Origin: CAYNRA01 sp964399465
GTDB taxonomy: Bacteria; Bacteroidota; Bacteroidia; Cytophagales; Spirosomataceae
Assembly (NCBI GenBank): GCA_964399465.1
Contig: CAYNRA010000004.1
Location: 1 to 64,000 of the forward strand
Length of the DNA: 64,000 bases
Direction of reading: 5' to 3'
Shown here: piece after piece, positions 25,967-34,539 of the stretch
Layout of the letters: each line of letters starts with the position of its first letter
How positions within the stretch are numbered: position 1 is the stretch's first letter
Translations under genes and position numbers: made by a program
The notes under the pieces: model-generated
What the model was told of the DNA's origin: nothing
The model's input: the letters and a program-made list of their open reading frames with translations, nothing else
Databases searched by the model: none

Positions 25967-26815
25967 ATGCGCTATTTTTTTGTATTCTTTAGACTTATCC
26001 GATACAGAAATTTACTCATGATTGCGTTCACGCAGTATTTTGCCCGCTATTTTATTGTTGGGGTAGAGAACTCGCTCTGGGAAATTGCACAAGATAAAGA
26101 CCAATTTTTAATCACGCTGGCGACTGTCTCCATCGCAGCGGCAGGTTATGTTATCAATGATTATTTTGATGTTAAAATTGATTTAGTAAATAAGCCCAAA
26201 GACGTGATTATCGGTCGGTACATGAAAAGAAGATGGGCTATTGTGATACATCAGTCGCTCAGTATTTTTGGGGTTTTATTGGGGTTATTTATTAGCTGGA
26301 AGGTATTTTTAGTTAATTTATTTGCCGTGAGCTTACTTTGGTTTTACGCTGAGCGGTTCAAGCGCCAAGCATTTATTGGAAACTTGGTTGTTTCTGCTTT
26401 AACTGGGGCATCGTTGGTGGTGATGGCCGTTCACTATGCCTCAGGAGATAAACTACTGACCATTTACGCCGTTTTTGCCTTCTTTATTTCTTTGATTCGG
26501 GAAATTATCAAGGATATGGAGGATATCAAAGGAGATAAGAAATTTGGATGTCAAACGCTCCCAATTTTATGGGGAATACCAAAAACGAAGCAATTTGTTT
26601 GGTCAATTATCTTCCTTTTCGTTTGTGTTGTTTTATCTATGGGATTCGCTCTCCAAAATAACATTTTACTTTTTGTCTTTTTTCTTTTGGGTATTCCCGT
26701 TTCTTGGTTGGCGTACGCGCTTATCAAAGCCGACAGAAAGGCTCATTTTGCACAATTGAGTAAATTAGCTAAATGGATTATGCTTTTTGGGATCAGTAGT
26801 ATGGCTGTTTTTTAA
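25967..26815 (+). CDS. UbiA-family prenyltransferase
   Basis: 282 residues, about eight or nine membrane helices. Transfers a polyprenyl group from a prenyl diphosphate in the inner membrane. Seen: the first Asp-rich motif NDYFDVKID (Mg-diphosphate binding) and the second, KDMEDIKGDKK. The spacing resembles the Bacteroidota group annotated as geranylgeranylglycerol-phosphate geranylgeranyltransferase, but the acceptor could also be a quinone ring. No quinone genes are nearby. Starts 19 bases before purN, so the two are probably co-transcribed. Confidence 0.88.
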   Translation: MRYFFVFFRLIRYRNLLMIAFTQYFARYFIVGVENSLWEIAQDKDQFLITLATVSIAAAGYVINDYFDVKIDLVNKPKDVIIGRYMKRRWAIVIHQSLSIFGVLLGLFISWKVFLVNLFAVSLLWFYAERFKRQAFIGNLVVSALTGASLVVMAVHYASGDKLLTIYAVFAFFISLIREIIKDMEDIKGDKKFGCQTLPILWGIPKTKQFVWSIIFLFVCVVLSMGFALQNNILLFVFFLLGIPVSWLAYALIKADRKAHFAQLSKLAKWIMLFGISSMAVF

Positions 26816-26833
26816 ATTTTATCTATATCTGAA

Positions 26834-27403
26834 ATGATTTCTATTGCTGTTTTGGCTTCTGGATCTGGAAGTAACGCCGAAAGACTTTATACCTATTTTG
26901 AAAACCATCCGAAAATCAGAGTCGTTTGTTTTTTGACAAATAACCCCAAAGCAGGTGTCATAGAAAGAGGGCATCGCTTGGGTGTCCCGACGGTTGTCTT
27001 CAATCGGAAGATGTTCTCAGGTTCAACGACTGTTTTGCAGATTTTGACCAAATTTGAGATTGATTGGGTGATACTCGGTGGTTTTTTGTGGCTCATTCCA
27101 GCGTCTCTCATCGCTCAATTTCCCGATAAAATCATCAATATTCATCCGGCATTATTACCCAAATTTGGTGGGAAAGGTATGTGGGGACACCACGTTCACG
27201 AAGCTGTCGTTGCTGCAAAGGAAGAAAAATCGGGTATTACAATTCATTTAGTCAACGAAAAATACGACGAAGGCGAATTGATTTTCCAAGCAGAATGTGC
27301 AGTTAACCAAGAAGATACGCCAGATGATGTAGCCGTTAAAGTGCAAGCCTTGGAGCAAGTCCATTTTCCGGTCGTAGTAGAAGGCTATATTTTAAAGCAT
27401 TAG
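26834..27403 (+). CDS. purN: Phosphoribosylglycinamide formyltransferase
   Basis: 189 residues. Transfers formyl from 10-formyl-THF to GAR, third step of purine synthesis. Seen: N-terminal VLASGSGSNAERL phosphate loop, INIHPALLPKFGGKGMWGHHVHEAV with the catalytic Asn-His pair, and SGITIHLVNEKYDEGELIFQ with the catalytic Asp. Homologues are about 190-210 residues. Its stop overlaps the stop of the convergent DUF4834-like gene by three bases. Confidence 0.96.
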   Translation: MISIAVLASGSGSNAERLYTYFENHPKIRVVCFLTNNPKAGVIERGHRLGVPTVVFNRKMFSGSTTVLQILTKFEIDWVILGGFLWLIPASLIAQFPDKIINIHPALLPKFGGKGMWGHHVHEAVVAAKEEKSGITIHLVNEKYDEGELIFQAECAVNQEDTPDDVAVKVQALEQVHFPVVVEGYILKH

Positions 27404-27639
27404 TCTTTTACTTCTTCATAGTCCACATATTGACCTCCTCGAAATTTAGGTTTCTGGTCTTCTTTCGGGATAAAGTCCACACGAATGTCTCCTTCTCTTT
27501 TAGGTGGTGTTTGGGTGGATTTTTGGTGTTTCTTTTGTTCCTTGACGAGCTGTCTACCAACAACTAGCCAGAAGAGAAATCGTCTGAGCGAAGGTACAAA
27601 CGCAAGGAGAAGAAGGAAAATCAGAAGGAACTTTAGCAT
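27400..27639 (-). CDS. Small membrane protein, DUF4834-like
   Basis: 79 residues from the ATG at 27639. One N-terminal membrane helix (MLKFLLIFLLLLAFVPSLRRFLFWLVVG), then a basic linker and an acidic end GGQYVDYEEVKD, the pattern of DUF4834, a short Bacteroidota-only family of unknown function. A longer in-frame start at 27741 would add 34 residues without family pattern. Convergent with purN, overlapping stops. Confidence 0.7.
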   Translation of the reverse strand: MLKFLLIFLLLLAFVPSLRRFLFWLVVGRQLVKEQKKHQKSTQTPPKREGDIRVDFIPKEDQKPKFRGGQYVDYEEVKD

Positions 27640-28093
27640 GACTTTGGGTTTCTTATGAATTAGGTAGCCTTGAAAATAAGCTCTATTAGGTTGATAATTT
27701 GATGCAGCAAATGTAAAGAAAAAACAATTGGCATCATTCACTTTTCTAAAAACAGCGAGAAAGCAAGAAATGTTCGTGTCTGCTCAGGTGTAGAAAGTAA
27801 AATAAATGTGGTAATTTGATAGCTAATGAAAATGTAAGCTTTGGAATATATGATAAGTTATCCAATTAAAGTTTTACCTTTTGAAGTTTGAAAATCGCTA
27901 AAACTGCTCTCTACTTGCTGAGTTCTTATATTCTTTGAAAACACCTTAGTTTCATCTTTCTAAATCAAAAAAATTGGTTGTTTCAGAAAGAACATTTGCG
28001 CTTATTTGTAACCGTTTTCTAGAAGTTTAAGCAAATGAATTTTACTTTTTGCTTGATTTTCTCTTAACCAATTCATCATTTATCTACTTTTTT
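27640..28093. other. Non-coding stretch between the DUF4834-like and DUF3298-like genes
   Basis: About 450 very AT-rich bases. No gene, tRNA or clear promoter was seen; no hairpin with a T-run. Confidence 0.5.
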
Positions 28094-28954
28094 ATGTCAA
28101 TGTTACCGAAAAAACAGCTTTCCATTTTGATTTTTAGCGCATGTGCGATTTTTATTTGGTCTTGCCAACCTACACAGAAAGATGAAGCAGCTGGAGTAGA
28201 TACAACTCCTGTTGTCTGGAACGTTGATTCTGTTAAAATTCACAAAGCGGGTTTACAGCGTATTCATGAAAGTGATACTACTCAAACCAACGTTCATATC
28301 AGTTTTCCACTTTTGAAGAATAAAAATGTTTCCCCTGAAATCGTCGCTCAGATAAATGGACGTATCGAGCAAAAAGTAAAGGATATAATTTGGGCTTGGA
28401 CAAACTTCGAGGAAAACGTAAAAGCACCTTCAAAGTCTGTGGAGGCGCTCGCAGAAGAATTTATTAAAATGGCGGAGCAAGATTTGGCTAGTTTTGAGGA
28501 AGGTGTTCCCACATCGTTTATGTCGTATGAACTAGAAGTAACTGGTAAAGTAGATTATATCAATGAAAAGGTGGCATCCATAACGATTTCTACGTATTCG
28601 TTTACTGGAGGTGCACATCCTAACTCAGCAGTAGAAGTAGTAAATATTTCTCTGGAAACAGGGAAGGAGTTAGGCTTGACAGAGATAGTTACAGATACAG
28701 TCGCCTTGAAAAAAGTGGTGGAGGAAGCATTTATAGCGAATGAAAAGAAGGAATTGCAAGAAGTTGTACTTTCTGACTACTTTTTTGGCGAAGGGTTTGC
28801 CTTGCCTTCATCCATTTCCATTAAACCGAATGGCTTGTATTTTGTGTATTCTCCTTACGAAGCAGCGGCATATGCACGTGGATATATCGAATTTGAGATT
28901 CCATTTACAAAGCTTGGTACATTAGTCAACAAAGACAAATTAGGGATAAAGTAA
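28094..28954 (+). CDS. Lipoprotein of the DUF3298/DUF4163 (PdaC/RsiV-like) type
   Basis: 286 residues from ATG 28094 (ATG 28100 is also possible). The N-terminus is a lipoprotein signal with a Cys after FIWS, so it is probably anchored in a membrane facing the periplasm or surface. After a linker comes the DUF4163-like beta-alpha segment (about 55-150) and the DUF3298 end: TISTYSFTGGAHPNSAVEVVNI and NGLYFVYSPYEAAAYARG, both signature blocks. Such proteins include peptidoglycan deacetylase-associated and sigma-factor-anchor extracellular domains; enzymatic activity is not expected from this part alone. Role unknown. Confidence 0.85.
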   Translation: MSMLPKKQLSILIFSACAIFIWSCQPTQKDEAAGVDTTPVVWNVDSVKIHKAGLQRIHESDTTQTNVHISFPLLKNKNVSPEIVAQINGRIEQKVKDIIWAWTNFEENVKAPSKSVEALAEEFIKMAEQDLASFEEGVPTSFMSYELEVTGKVDYINEKVASITISTYSFTGGAHPNSAVEVVNISLETGKELGLTEIVTDTVALKKVVEEAFIANEKKELQEVVLSDYFFGEGFALPSSISIKPNGLYFVYSPYEAAAYARGYIEFEIPFTKLGTLVNKDKLGIK

Positions 28955-28986
28955 GGTTAGTTTCCTGTCATTTTAAAAAAATAAAC

Positions 28987-28994
28987 TAATTTTG
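28987..28994 (+). promoter_or_regulatory. Candidate -7 element of the STAS gene
   Basis: TAATTTTG, 24 bases before the start codon; -33 element is only TTTC at 22 bases. Confidence 0.4.
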
Positions 28995-29018
28995 AACCAA
29001 ACAATTTAAATACGTACG

Positions 29019-29438
29019 ATGGAATTTAGCGTTGACAAAAAAGAGCAATATGTCATTCTGACCGCCCAAGGCACAGATTTGGATGCTGCTTCGGCTGCTT
29101 CATTAGAGAAACAAATCATCCAACTTTATGCATCGGATAAAGTAATTAATTACATTCTTGACTTTGATGAAACAGCAACCATTGCAGAGGAAGGATTGCT
29201 TTTATTAAAGAAAATCAACGCGCTTTGTCAGCGAGAATCGGGTTTGTTGGTAACAGTTTCGACGAATGACGACATTTTGGATGCATTGGATCGCGCAAGA
29301 ATTGAGAAAATGGTATCGCTTCTATCCGTAGAAGAAGCCATTGATGCTATTTTCATGAATGAACTTGAAAATGATTTTCTCAGTGACGAGATGGACGATG
29401 ACCACGGCTTTGAGAGTATAGAAGGCGAAGACGTTTAA
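29019..29438 (+). CDS. STAS-domain protein without the phosphorylatable serine
   Basis: 139 residues. Residues 1-110 have the STAS (anti-anti-sigma) fold pattern: YVILTAQGTDLD, then INYILDFDETATIAEEGLLLL, then LLVTVSTNDDILDALDRARI. In active partner-switching proteins the second block reads DSSG with Ser as phosphate acceptor. Here it is A56-E57-E58-G59: both serine positions are Glu. This could mimic the phosphorylated form or mean the protein is not phosphorylated. The tail (115-139) is highly acidic (SDEMDDDHGFESIEGEDV). No SpoIIAB-like kinase or anti-sigma gene is adjacent. The gene is monocistronic with its own terminator. Confidence 0.8.
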   Translation: MEFSVDKKEQYVILTAQGTDLDAASAASLEKQIIQLYASDKVINYILDFDETATIAEEGLLLLKKINALCQRESGLLVTVSTNDDILDALDRARIEKMVSLLSVEEAIDAIFMNELENDFLSDEMDDDHGFESIEGEDV

Positions 29439-29453
29439 AACAATTCCTGAAAG

Positions 29454-29493
29454 TCCCTTACAAATCAAATATGAAGAGTAAGGGATTTTTTTT
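29454..29493 (+). terminator. Terminator of the STAS gene
   Basis: TCCCTTAC / GTAAGGGA stem, 16-base loop, eight T. Confidence 0.85.
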
Positions 29494-29546
29494 GCTCAAT
29501 TTTTAGGAAGAAAAAACGGGCTTCGTCCAATCCGCTAATAATTTTT

Positions 29547-29554
29547 TATCTTTG
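29547..29554 (+). promoter_or_regulatory. Candidate -7 element of the pheT-rny gene run
   Basis: TATCTTTG about 100 bases before pheT, with TTCG 21 bases upstream as a poor -33. Confidence 0.35.
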
Positions 29555-29655
29555 TTCGTCAAATTGCCCTTTTCAGTTTTTGAAAAGCAGTTTGAGTTAA
29601 TTAGACTCGATGACGACATATTTACACACATTATTTACTTGATTATCACGTCGGA

Positions 29656-32085
29656 ATGAAAATATCCTACAAACAGTTACGCACACTTATTCACAAAGAA
29701 ATTTCCCCGTCTGAACTAGATACTTTATTGACCGATACCGGACTTGAAGTAGAAGGAATAGAGGAGGTGGAGTCGATAAAAGGAGGATTAAAGGGAATGG
29801 TTATTGGTGAGGTTTTGACTTGCCAACCGCATCCAGACGCAGACAGACTGCAAGTCACCACCGTCGCTATTGGTCAAGATGTACCAGCGCAAATTGTTTG
29901 TGGCGCGAAAAACGTAGCCGTAGGTCAAAAAGTGGTTGTTGCAACCGTTGGTGCTACTTTGTATCCTACTTCAGGCGAGCCCTTTGTGATAAAAAAATCA
30001 AAAATCAGAGGAGTTGCTTCTGAAGGAATGATTTGTGCAGAAGATGAAATCGGATTGGGTCATTCACACGAGGGAATCCTAGTTTTAGACACAGATTTAC
30101 CCAACGGAACGCCCGCTGCTGATTATTTTGGACTAGAATCAGACTATTGTATAGAAATTGGTTTAACCCCTAATCGTGCAGATGCCGCTTCGCATGTAGG
30201 TGTTGCTCGTGACTTGAAAGCTGTTCTTCAAACGCCTGTGCAGTGGCCTTCCGTTGAAAACGTCACTTTCCCATCGACTCCATCGGCAATTCAAGTGAAA
30301 ATCGAAGATGCTGACGCTTGTCCACGTTTTTGTGGTCTGCACATCACGCAAGTTGAGGTCAAAGAATCGCCTACTTGGTTAAAGAATTTTCTAGGTACAA
30401 TTGGTGTCAATAGCATCAATAATTTGGTAGATATTTCCAATTATATCTGTCATTACATCGGTCAACCAATGCATATCTTTGACGCAAAGAAGATTATTGG
30501 TGGCGAAATTAGAGTAAAAAAACCAGAAGCGGGGACGAAACTCATTACACTTGATGGCGTTGAACGTACATTGACGGGTTTTGATCTTGCGATTTGCCAT
30601 GCAGAAGCACCGATGGCATTGGCAGGGATTTTTGGTGGCGAGCATTCAGGCGTAACATCAGAAACAACCGAAGTATTTTTGGAAGTGGCCTATTTCAATC
30701 CGGCGGGTATTCGGAAATCAGCGACACATCATGGCTTAAAGACGGATGCGTCCTTCCGTTATGAGCGAGGTACAGACCCTATGTTGCCGCCCTATGCCAT
30801 TCGGTTGGCTGCGGCTATGGTACAAGAATTAGCAGGCGGAGTTTTTGCTGGTGAACTGGTTGAAGTATATCCAACACCTTTGCAGCCCGTGAAAGTTGCT
30901 TGTTCGTACGCGCATATCGACAGACTTATCGGAATCCAAATCCCTAAAGAAGAAATACGCCGAATTCTGCGTGATTTGGATTTTACATTTGCTGAAGAAA
31001 ATGAGCAAGGATTTACTGTTGAAGTGCCTTTGTATCGCGTAGATGTAACCAGAGAAGCGGATGTTATCGAAGAAATTATTCGAATCCATGGCTTTGAGCA
31101 AGTTCATTTATCTCCCCATTTGGCCTCCGATTACCTTTCGGATTTCCCTGTACACGAGCCAGATAAATACCGTTGGCGAGTAGGTGAGACGCTTGTTGCC
31201 AATGGATTTTTTGAAATTCAAACATTATCTATCGTTAAACCTGCTTACAATGAACCTCTAAAGGCGCAAGTACTAGGAGAGGAAGTAGCCTTGTTAAATC
31301 CGTTGAGCGAAGAACTGTCTGTTTTGCGTCAAAGTCTTTTATTTTCAGGGCTAGAAAGTTTGGTTTACAATATCAATCGCAGGCAGCGAAATTTGAAATT
31401 CTTTGAATTTGGTCGGTCGTATTACAAAGTTACTTCGCAAGACGGTAAAACGAATTACAAAGACCAAGCTGTTTTAGGACTTTGGATGACGGGTAATGTT
31501 CAAGAGGAAACGTGGAATAAACCCAGCATAGCGGTGACATTTTATGATTTATTGGAAGCCGTCCAGAAGGTACTTCGCGTCCTTAAAGTCGATGGATATG
31601 CGACTGTAGATGATGAAAGTGGCTTGTTTCAATATGGTTTAAGTTACCAAGTACGTCAAAAAAATATTGTACGTTTCGGGATGGTCAAACCGCAATTTAC
31701 CAAACTAGCGGATTGCAAGCAGCCCGTTTTTTATGCAGAATTTGACTGGAATTTACTTTTGAAAGTATATTCTTCGCATGTTGCCTATCAAGAGATTCCG
31801 AAATATCCGGAAGTTCGTCGAGATTTATCCTTGGTTTTAGATAGTACAGTTCGATTCCAAGATATTTTGGAGATTTCGAATAAAACGGAACGAAAGTTAA
31901 TTCGGAAAGTACATGTATTTGATGTGTATGAGGGAGATAAATTACCAGAAGGGAAAAAAGCCTATTCGGTTAGTTTCTTACTCCAAGATGCACAACAAAC
32001 CCTGACAGACCAGGTAATTGACAAGACGATGCAGCGATTGATGGCGGCTTTCGAAGAGAAGGTAGGTGCTGTAATTCGAAAATAA
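29656..32085 (+). CDS. pheT: Phenylalanyl-tRNA synthetase beta subunit
   Basis: 809 residues, normal. With PheS (not in the window) it charges tRNA(Phe). Domain order seen: N-terminal segment, EMAP/tRNA-binding OB fold (about 40-150: MVIGEVLTCQPHPDADRLQ, GMICAEDEIGL), the B3/B4 editing domain (FGGEHSGVTSETTEVFLEVAYF and TDASFRYERGTDP), B5, and the C-terminal ferredoxin-like anticodon-binding domain (EIPKYPEVRRDLSLVLD). No lesion. First gene of a run that continues with a coiled-coil protein, zapA and rny; spacing is 45 bases to the next. Confidence 0.97.
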   Translation: MKISYKQLRTLIHKEISPSELDTLLTDTGLEVEGIEEVESIKGGLKGMVIGEVLTCQPHPDADRLQVTTVAIGQDVPAQIVCGAKNVAVGQKVVVATVGATLYPTSGEPFVIKKSKIRGVASEGMICAEDEIGLGHSHEGILVLDTDLPNGTPAADYFGLESDYCIEIGLTPNRADAASHVGVARDLKAVLQTPVQWPSVENVTFPSTPSAIQVKIEDADACPRFCGLHITQVEVKESPTWLKNFLGTIGVNSINNLVDISNYICHYIGQPMHIFDAKKIIGGEIRVKKPEAGTKLITLDGVERTLTGFDLAICHAEAPMALAGIFGGEHSGVTSETTEVFLEVAYFNPAGIRKSATHHGLKTDASFRYERGTDPMLPPYAIRLAAAMVQELAGGVFAGELVEVYPTPLQPVKVACSYAHIDRLIGIQIPKEEIRRILRDLDFTFAEENEQGFTVEVPLYRVDVTREADVIEEIIRIHGFEQVHLSPHLASDYLSDFPVHEPDKYRWRVGETLVANGFFEIQTLSIVKPAYNEPLKAQVLGEEVALLNPLSEELSVLRQSLLFSGLESLVYNINRRQRNLKFFEFGRSYYKVTSQDGKTNYKDQAVLGLWMTGNVQEETWNKPSIAVTFYDLLEAVQKVLRVLKVDGYATVDDESGLFQYGLSYQVRQKNIVRFGMVKPQFTKLADCKQPVFYAEFDWNLLLKVYSSHVAYQEIPKYPEVRRDLSLVLDSTVRFQDILEISNKTERKLIRKVHVFDVYEGDKLPEGKKAYSVSFLLQDAQQTLTDQVIDKTMQRLMAAFEEKVGAVIRK

Positions 32086-32130
32086 ACAGGTAGATAGATG
32101 AGTTTCTTGGACAACTAAACTACAGATGAG

Positions 32131-32502
32131 ATGAATCGTTTCTTGGCGGAGAACCTCGAGTTGGTAGAACGTATTGAAGATGTATTTGAAAATCTTCGTA
32201 GGGTACGTCATGACTTGTCCCGCCAAGAAATTCTATATCAAACACTCGAGCTTAAGTATGCAGAATCTGAACGAGAAGTCAGTAGGTTGAGAGACCAAAT
32301 ACGTGGGCTAAAAGAGGAATTGGTACGTGAGAAATCTAAAAAAGAGTTGGAGGCAAGGCAACAAGATTTTAATATTAAAAATAAAATAGCTAAAATTGTG
32401 GAGGAAAACCTAGGCAAAGATGAAGAAGCCGAAGTTTGGGGGAAATTAATAGAGATATTGATTCGAGAGATTGATGAGTGCGTTACTATAATTAAGGGTT
32501 AA
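32131..32502 (+). CDS. Small coiled-coil protein upstream of zapA
   Basis: 123 residues, nearly all predicted helix: heptad-like Leu spacing from about 8 to 95 with dense Glu/Lys/Arg, then a C-terminal helix IRGLKEELVREKSKKE. No signal or membrane segment. The position (between pheT and zapA, two bases before zapA) is shared in many Bacteroidota, where it is only called a hypothetical or ZapB-like protein. A role with ZapA in cell-division ring assembly is suggested by neighbourhood only. Pairing with ZapA via the coiled coil is inference. Confidence 0.7.
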   Translation: MNRFLAENLELVERIEDVFENLRRVRHDLSRQEILYQTLELKYAESEREVSRLRDQIRGLKEELVREKSKKELEARQQDFNIKNKIAKIVEENLGKDEEAEVWGKLIEILIREIDECVTIIKG

Positions 32503-32504
32503 AA

Positions 32505-32816
32505 ATGAACGGCGTAGGTATGGAATCTGACAAGAGAGAAGTGGTTAACCTGATATTAGATGATAAATTAGTCCCTTTTATTGTTCGAGGTGACCAAGAG
32601 GCATATTACCGAACCGCCGGCGAGTTGTTTAATAATAGATTAGCAGTTTTAAAAAATAAGTACAGTGGTTTAACATCTAGTAGTGACATCCTAATACATG
32701 CGTTGGCTATAGAAGCACTAGTAGATGCTCTTCAAGCAGATCACAATTACTTACATTTGAAGAATGCTGTTGAAAAAAAATTAAATGAGCACTTAACAAG
32801 CGAACAACCCAGTTGA
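32505..32816 (+). CDS. zapA: Cell division protein ZapA
   Basis: 103 residues. N-terminal beta-rich head (VVNLILDDKLVPFIVRGDQEAYYRTAGELFNNRL), then a long C-terminal helix for tetramer formation. ZapA cross-links FtsZ filaments at midcell. The start at 32505 lies two bases past the previous stop, suggesting translational coupling; an internal Met at residue 6 is an alternative. Precedes rny, the common order in this phylum. Confidence 0.85.
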   Translation: MNGVGMESDKREVVNLILDDKLVPFIVRGDQEAYYRTAGELFNNRLAVLKNKYSGLTSSSDILIHALAIEALVDALQADHNYLHLKNAVEKKLNEHLTSEQPS

Positions 32817-32866
32817 CTGTCTTAGTGACTACCCCTAAATTTTGACTTTACGAACACATTGCTAGT

Positions 32867-32910
32867 GGTTTCTCTTTACGATACATTGATTCACTTTTAC
32901 AGAGAAAACC
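32867..32910 (+). promoter_or_regulatory. Hairpin directly before the rny start codon
   Basis: GGTTTCTCT / AGAGAAAACC (nine pairs, one bulged A) with a 25-base loop, ending three bases before the ATG. There is no room for a Shine-Dalgarno outside it. Could control rny translation or be a cleavage site for RNase Y itself. Confidence 0.4.
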
Positions 32911-32913
32911 CTT

Positions 32914-34476
32914 ATGGATTATTTAATTATGTTTTTTACTGACTTACTAGCTCTAGGGCTTGGTTTTTATGTCGGTAGAAATTTATTGAAAAAAGCACAA
33001 AAAAATTACGAGCAAGAAGCTGAAAAAAGAGCAGCTGATATTATAAAATTAGCTGAATCTACTGCTGCAAGTATTAAAAAAGATAGAATGCTTGAAGCAA
33101 AAGAGCATTTTTTGAAGTTAAGGTCTGAATTTGAAGAAGATTCAAATAGACGTAAAAATGTGATCGTTCAAAATGAGCAAAAAGTGAAGCAAATGCAATC
33201 ACAAGCTACTCAGATGCTCGAACAAAATAAGAAAAAAGAATCTGAATTAAATCAACTCCAGACAAAACTTGCTGAGCAGCTAGAGAATGCAGTGATGAAG
33301 CAAGTAGAAGCAGAAAAAATGTTCAAAGAACAAGTTTCACAGCTTGAAAAAATTGCCAATTTGTCTGCAGATGAAGCAAAACAACAATTGATTGATAGTT
33401 TAAAAGAAGAAGCGGAGACGCGTGCGTCAGCTTATATCAAACAAACTATTGAAGAATCGAAGTTATCCGCAACAAAAGAAGCGAAGAAAATTGTCATTGA
33501 GACAATTCAGCGTACAGCCGCCGAACAAGCTATTGAAAACTGTGTATCTGTTTTTAATATTGAAAGCGATGAGGTAAAAGGTAAAATTATCGGTCGGGAG
33601 GGGCGCAATATTCGTGCTTTAGAAGCTGCAACAGGTGTAGAAGTTATTGTAGATGATACCCCAGAAGCAATTGTTATTTCAAGTTTTGATCCAGTTCGCC
33701 GTGAAGTAGCCCGTCTTTCTTTGCACAGATTGGTGCAAGATGGACGTATTCACCCAGCTCGAATCGAAGAGGTTGTCAACAAAACGAGAAAAGAAATTGA
33801 GAATGAAATCATTGAGATTGGTGAACGTACCGTCATTGATTTAGGTATTCATGGTGTACATCCAGAATTGATTAAGTTGGTTGGTCGGATGCGTTTCCGT
33901 TCGTCGTATGGTCAAAATTTACTTCAACACTCGCGTGAAGTTGCCAAGTTATGTGCAACAATGGCTGCGGAACTCGGCTTGAATGTCAAGCTAGCTAAAC
34001 GGGCAGGTTTACTTCATGATATTGGAAAAGTCTATCAGGAAGAATCAGACTTACCTCATGCAATTTTGGGAATGGAGTTAGCAAAAAAATACAAGGAAAA
34101 TCCTGAAGTATGTAATGCAATCGGTGCTCACCACGATGAAATCGAAAAAACAAGTATTATATCTCCAATCATTCAAGTCTGTGATGCTATTTCTGGATCC
34201 CGTCCGGGTGCACGTCGTGAAATGATGGAGTCGTATGTACAACGTCTTCGTGATTTGGAAGATTTAGCGCTTTCTTTCCCAGGTGTTGAGAAGTGTTATG
34301 CTATTCAGGCTGGTAGAGAGTTACGCGTAATTGTAGATGCTGAAAATTGTACAGATGAACAAGCAAGTTCAATGTCTTTCAATATATCTCAAAAAATTGA
34401 GAAAGAGATGCAGTATCCTGGACAAATTAAAGTAACTGTTATTCGCGAAATGAGAAGTGTTGCATACGCGAAGTAA
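32914..34476 (+). CDS. rny: Ribonuclease Y
   Basis: 520 residues, normal. Membrane-anchored endoribonuclease that starts mRNA decay. Seen: one N-terminal membrane helix (about 3-22), a long coiled coil (about 25-200) rich in Glu/Lys/Gln, the KH domain with GKIIGREGRNIRALE, and the HD domain with LLQHSREV and LLHDIGKVYQEESDLPHA (metal-binding HD at about 368-369) and HHDE. All catalytic residues are present. Last gene of the run; shares a bidirectional terminator with tolC. Confidence 0.97.
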   Translation: MDYLIMFFTDLLALGLGFYVGRNLLKKAQKNYEQEAEKRAADIIKLAESTAASIKKDRMLEAKEHFLKLRSEFEEDSNRRKNVIVQNEQKVKQMQSQATQMLEQNKKKESELNQLQTKLAEQLENAVMKQVEAEKMFKEQVSQLEKIANLSADEAKQQLIDSLKEEAETRASAYIKQTIEESKLSATKEAKKIVIETIQRTAAEQAIENCVSVFNIESDEVKGKIIGREGRNIRALEAATGVEVIVDDTPEAIVISSFDPVRREVARLSLHRLVQDGRIHPARIEEVVNKTRKEIENEIIEIGERTVIDLGIHGVHPELIKLVGRMRFRSSYGQNLLQHSREVAKLCATMAAELGLNVKLAKRAGLLHDIGKVYQEESDLPHAILGMELAKKYKENPEVCNAIGAHHDEIEKTSIISPIIQVCDAISGSRPGARREMMESYVQRLRDLEDLALSFPGVEKCYAIQAGRELRVIVDAENCTDEQASSMSFNISQKIEKEMQYPGQIKVTVIREMRSVAYAK

Positions 34477-34499
34477 AATATCGAATTCAATTTGATGTA

Positions 34500-34538
34500 A
34501 ATGCGGCAATGTGTATCCAATACATTGCCGCATTTTTT
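34500..34538. terminator. Bidirectional terminator between rny and the TolC-like gene
   Basis: AATGCGGCAATG(TGTAT) / CATTGCCGCATT with a short loop, then six T; minus-strand side has an A/T-rich tail. Confidence 0.85.
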
Positions 34539-34539
34539 A

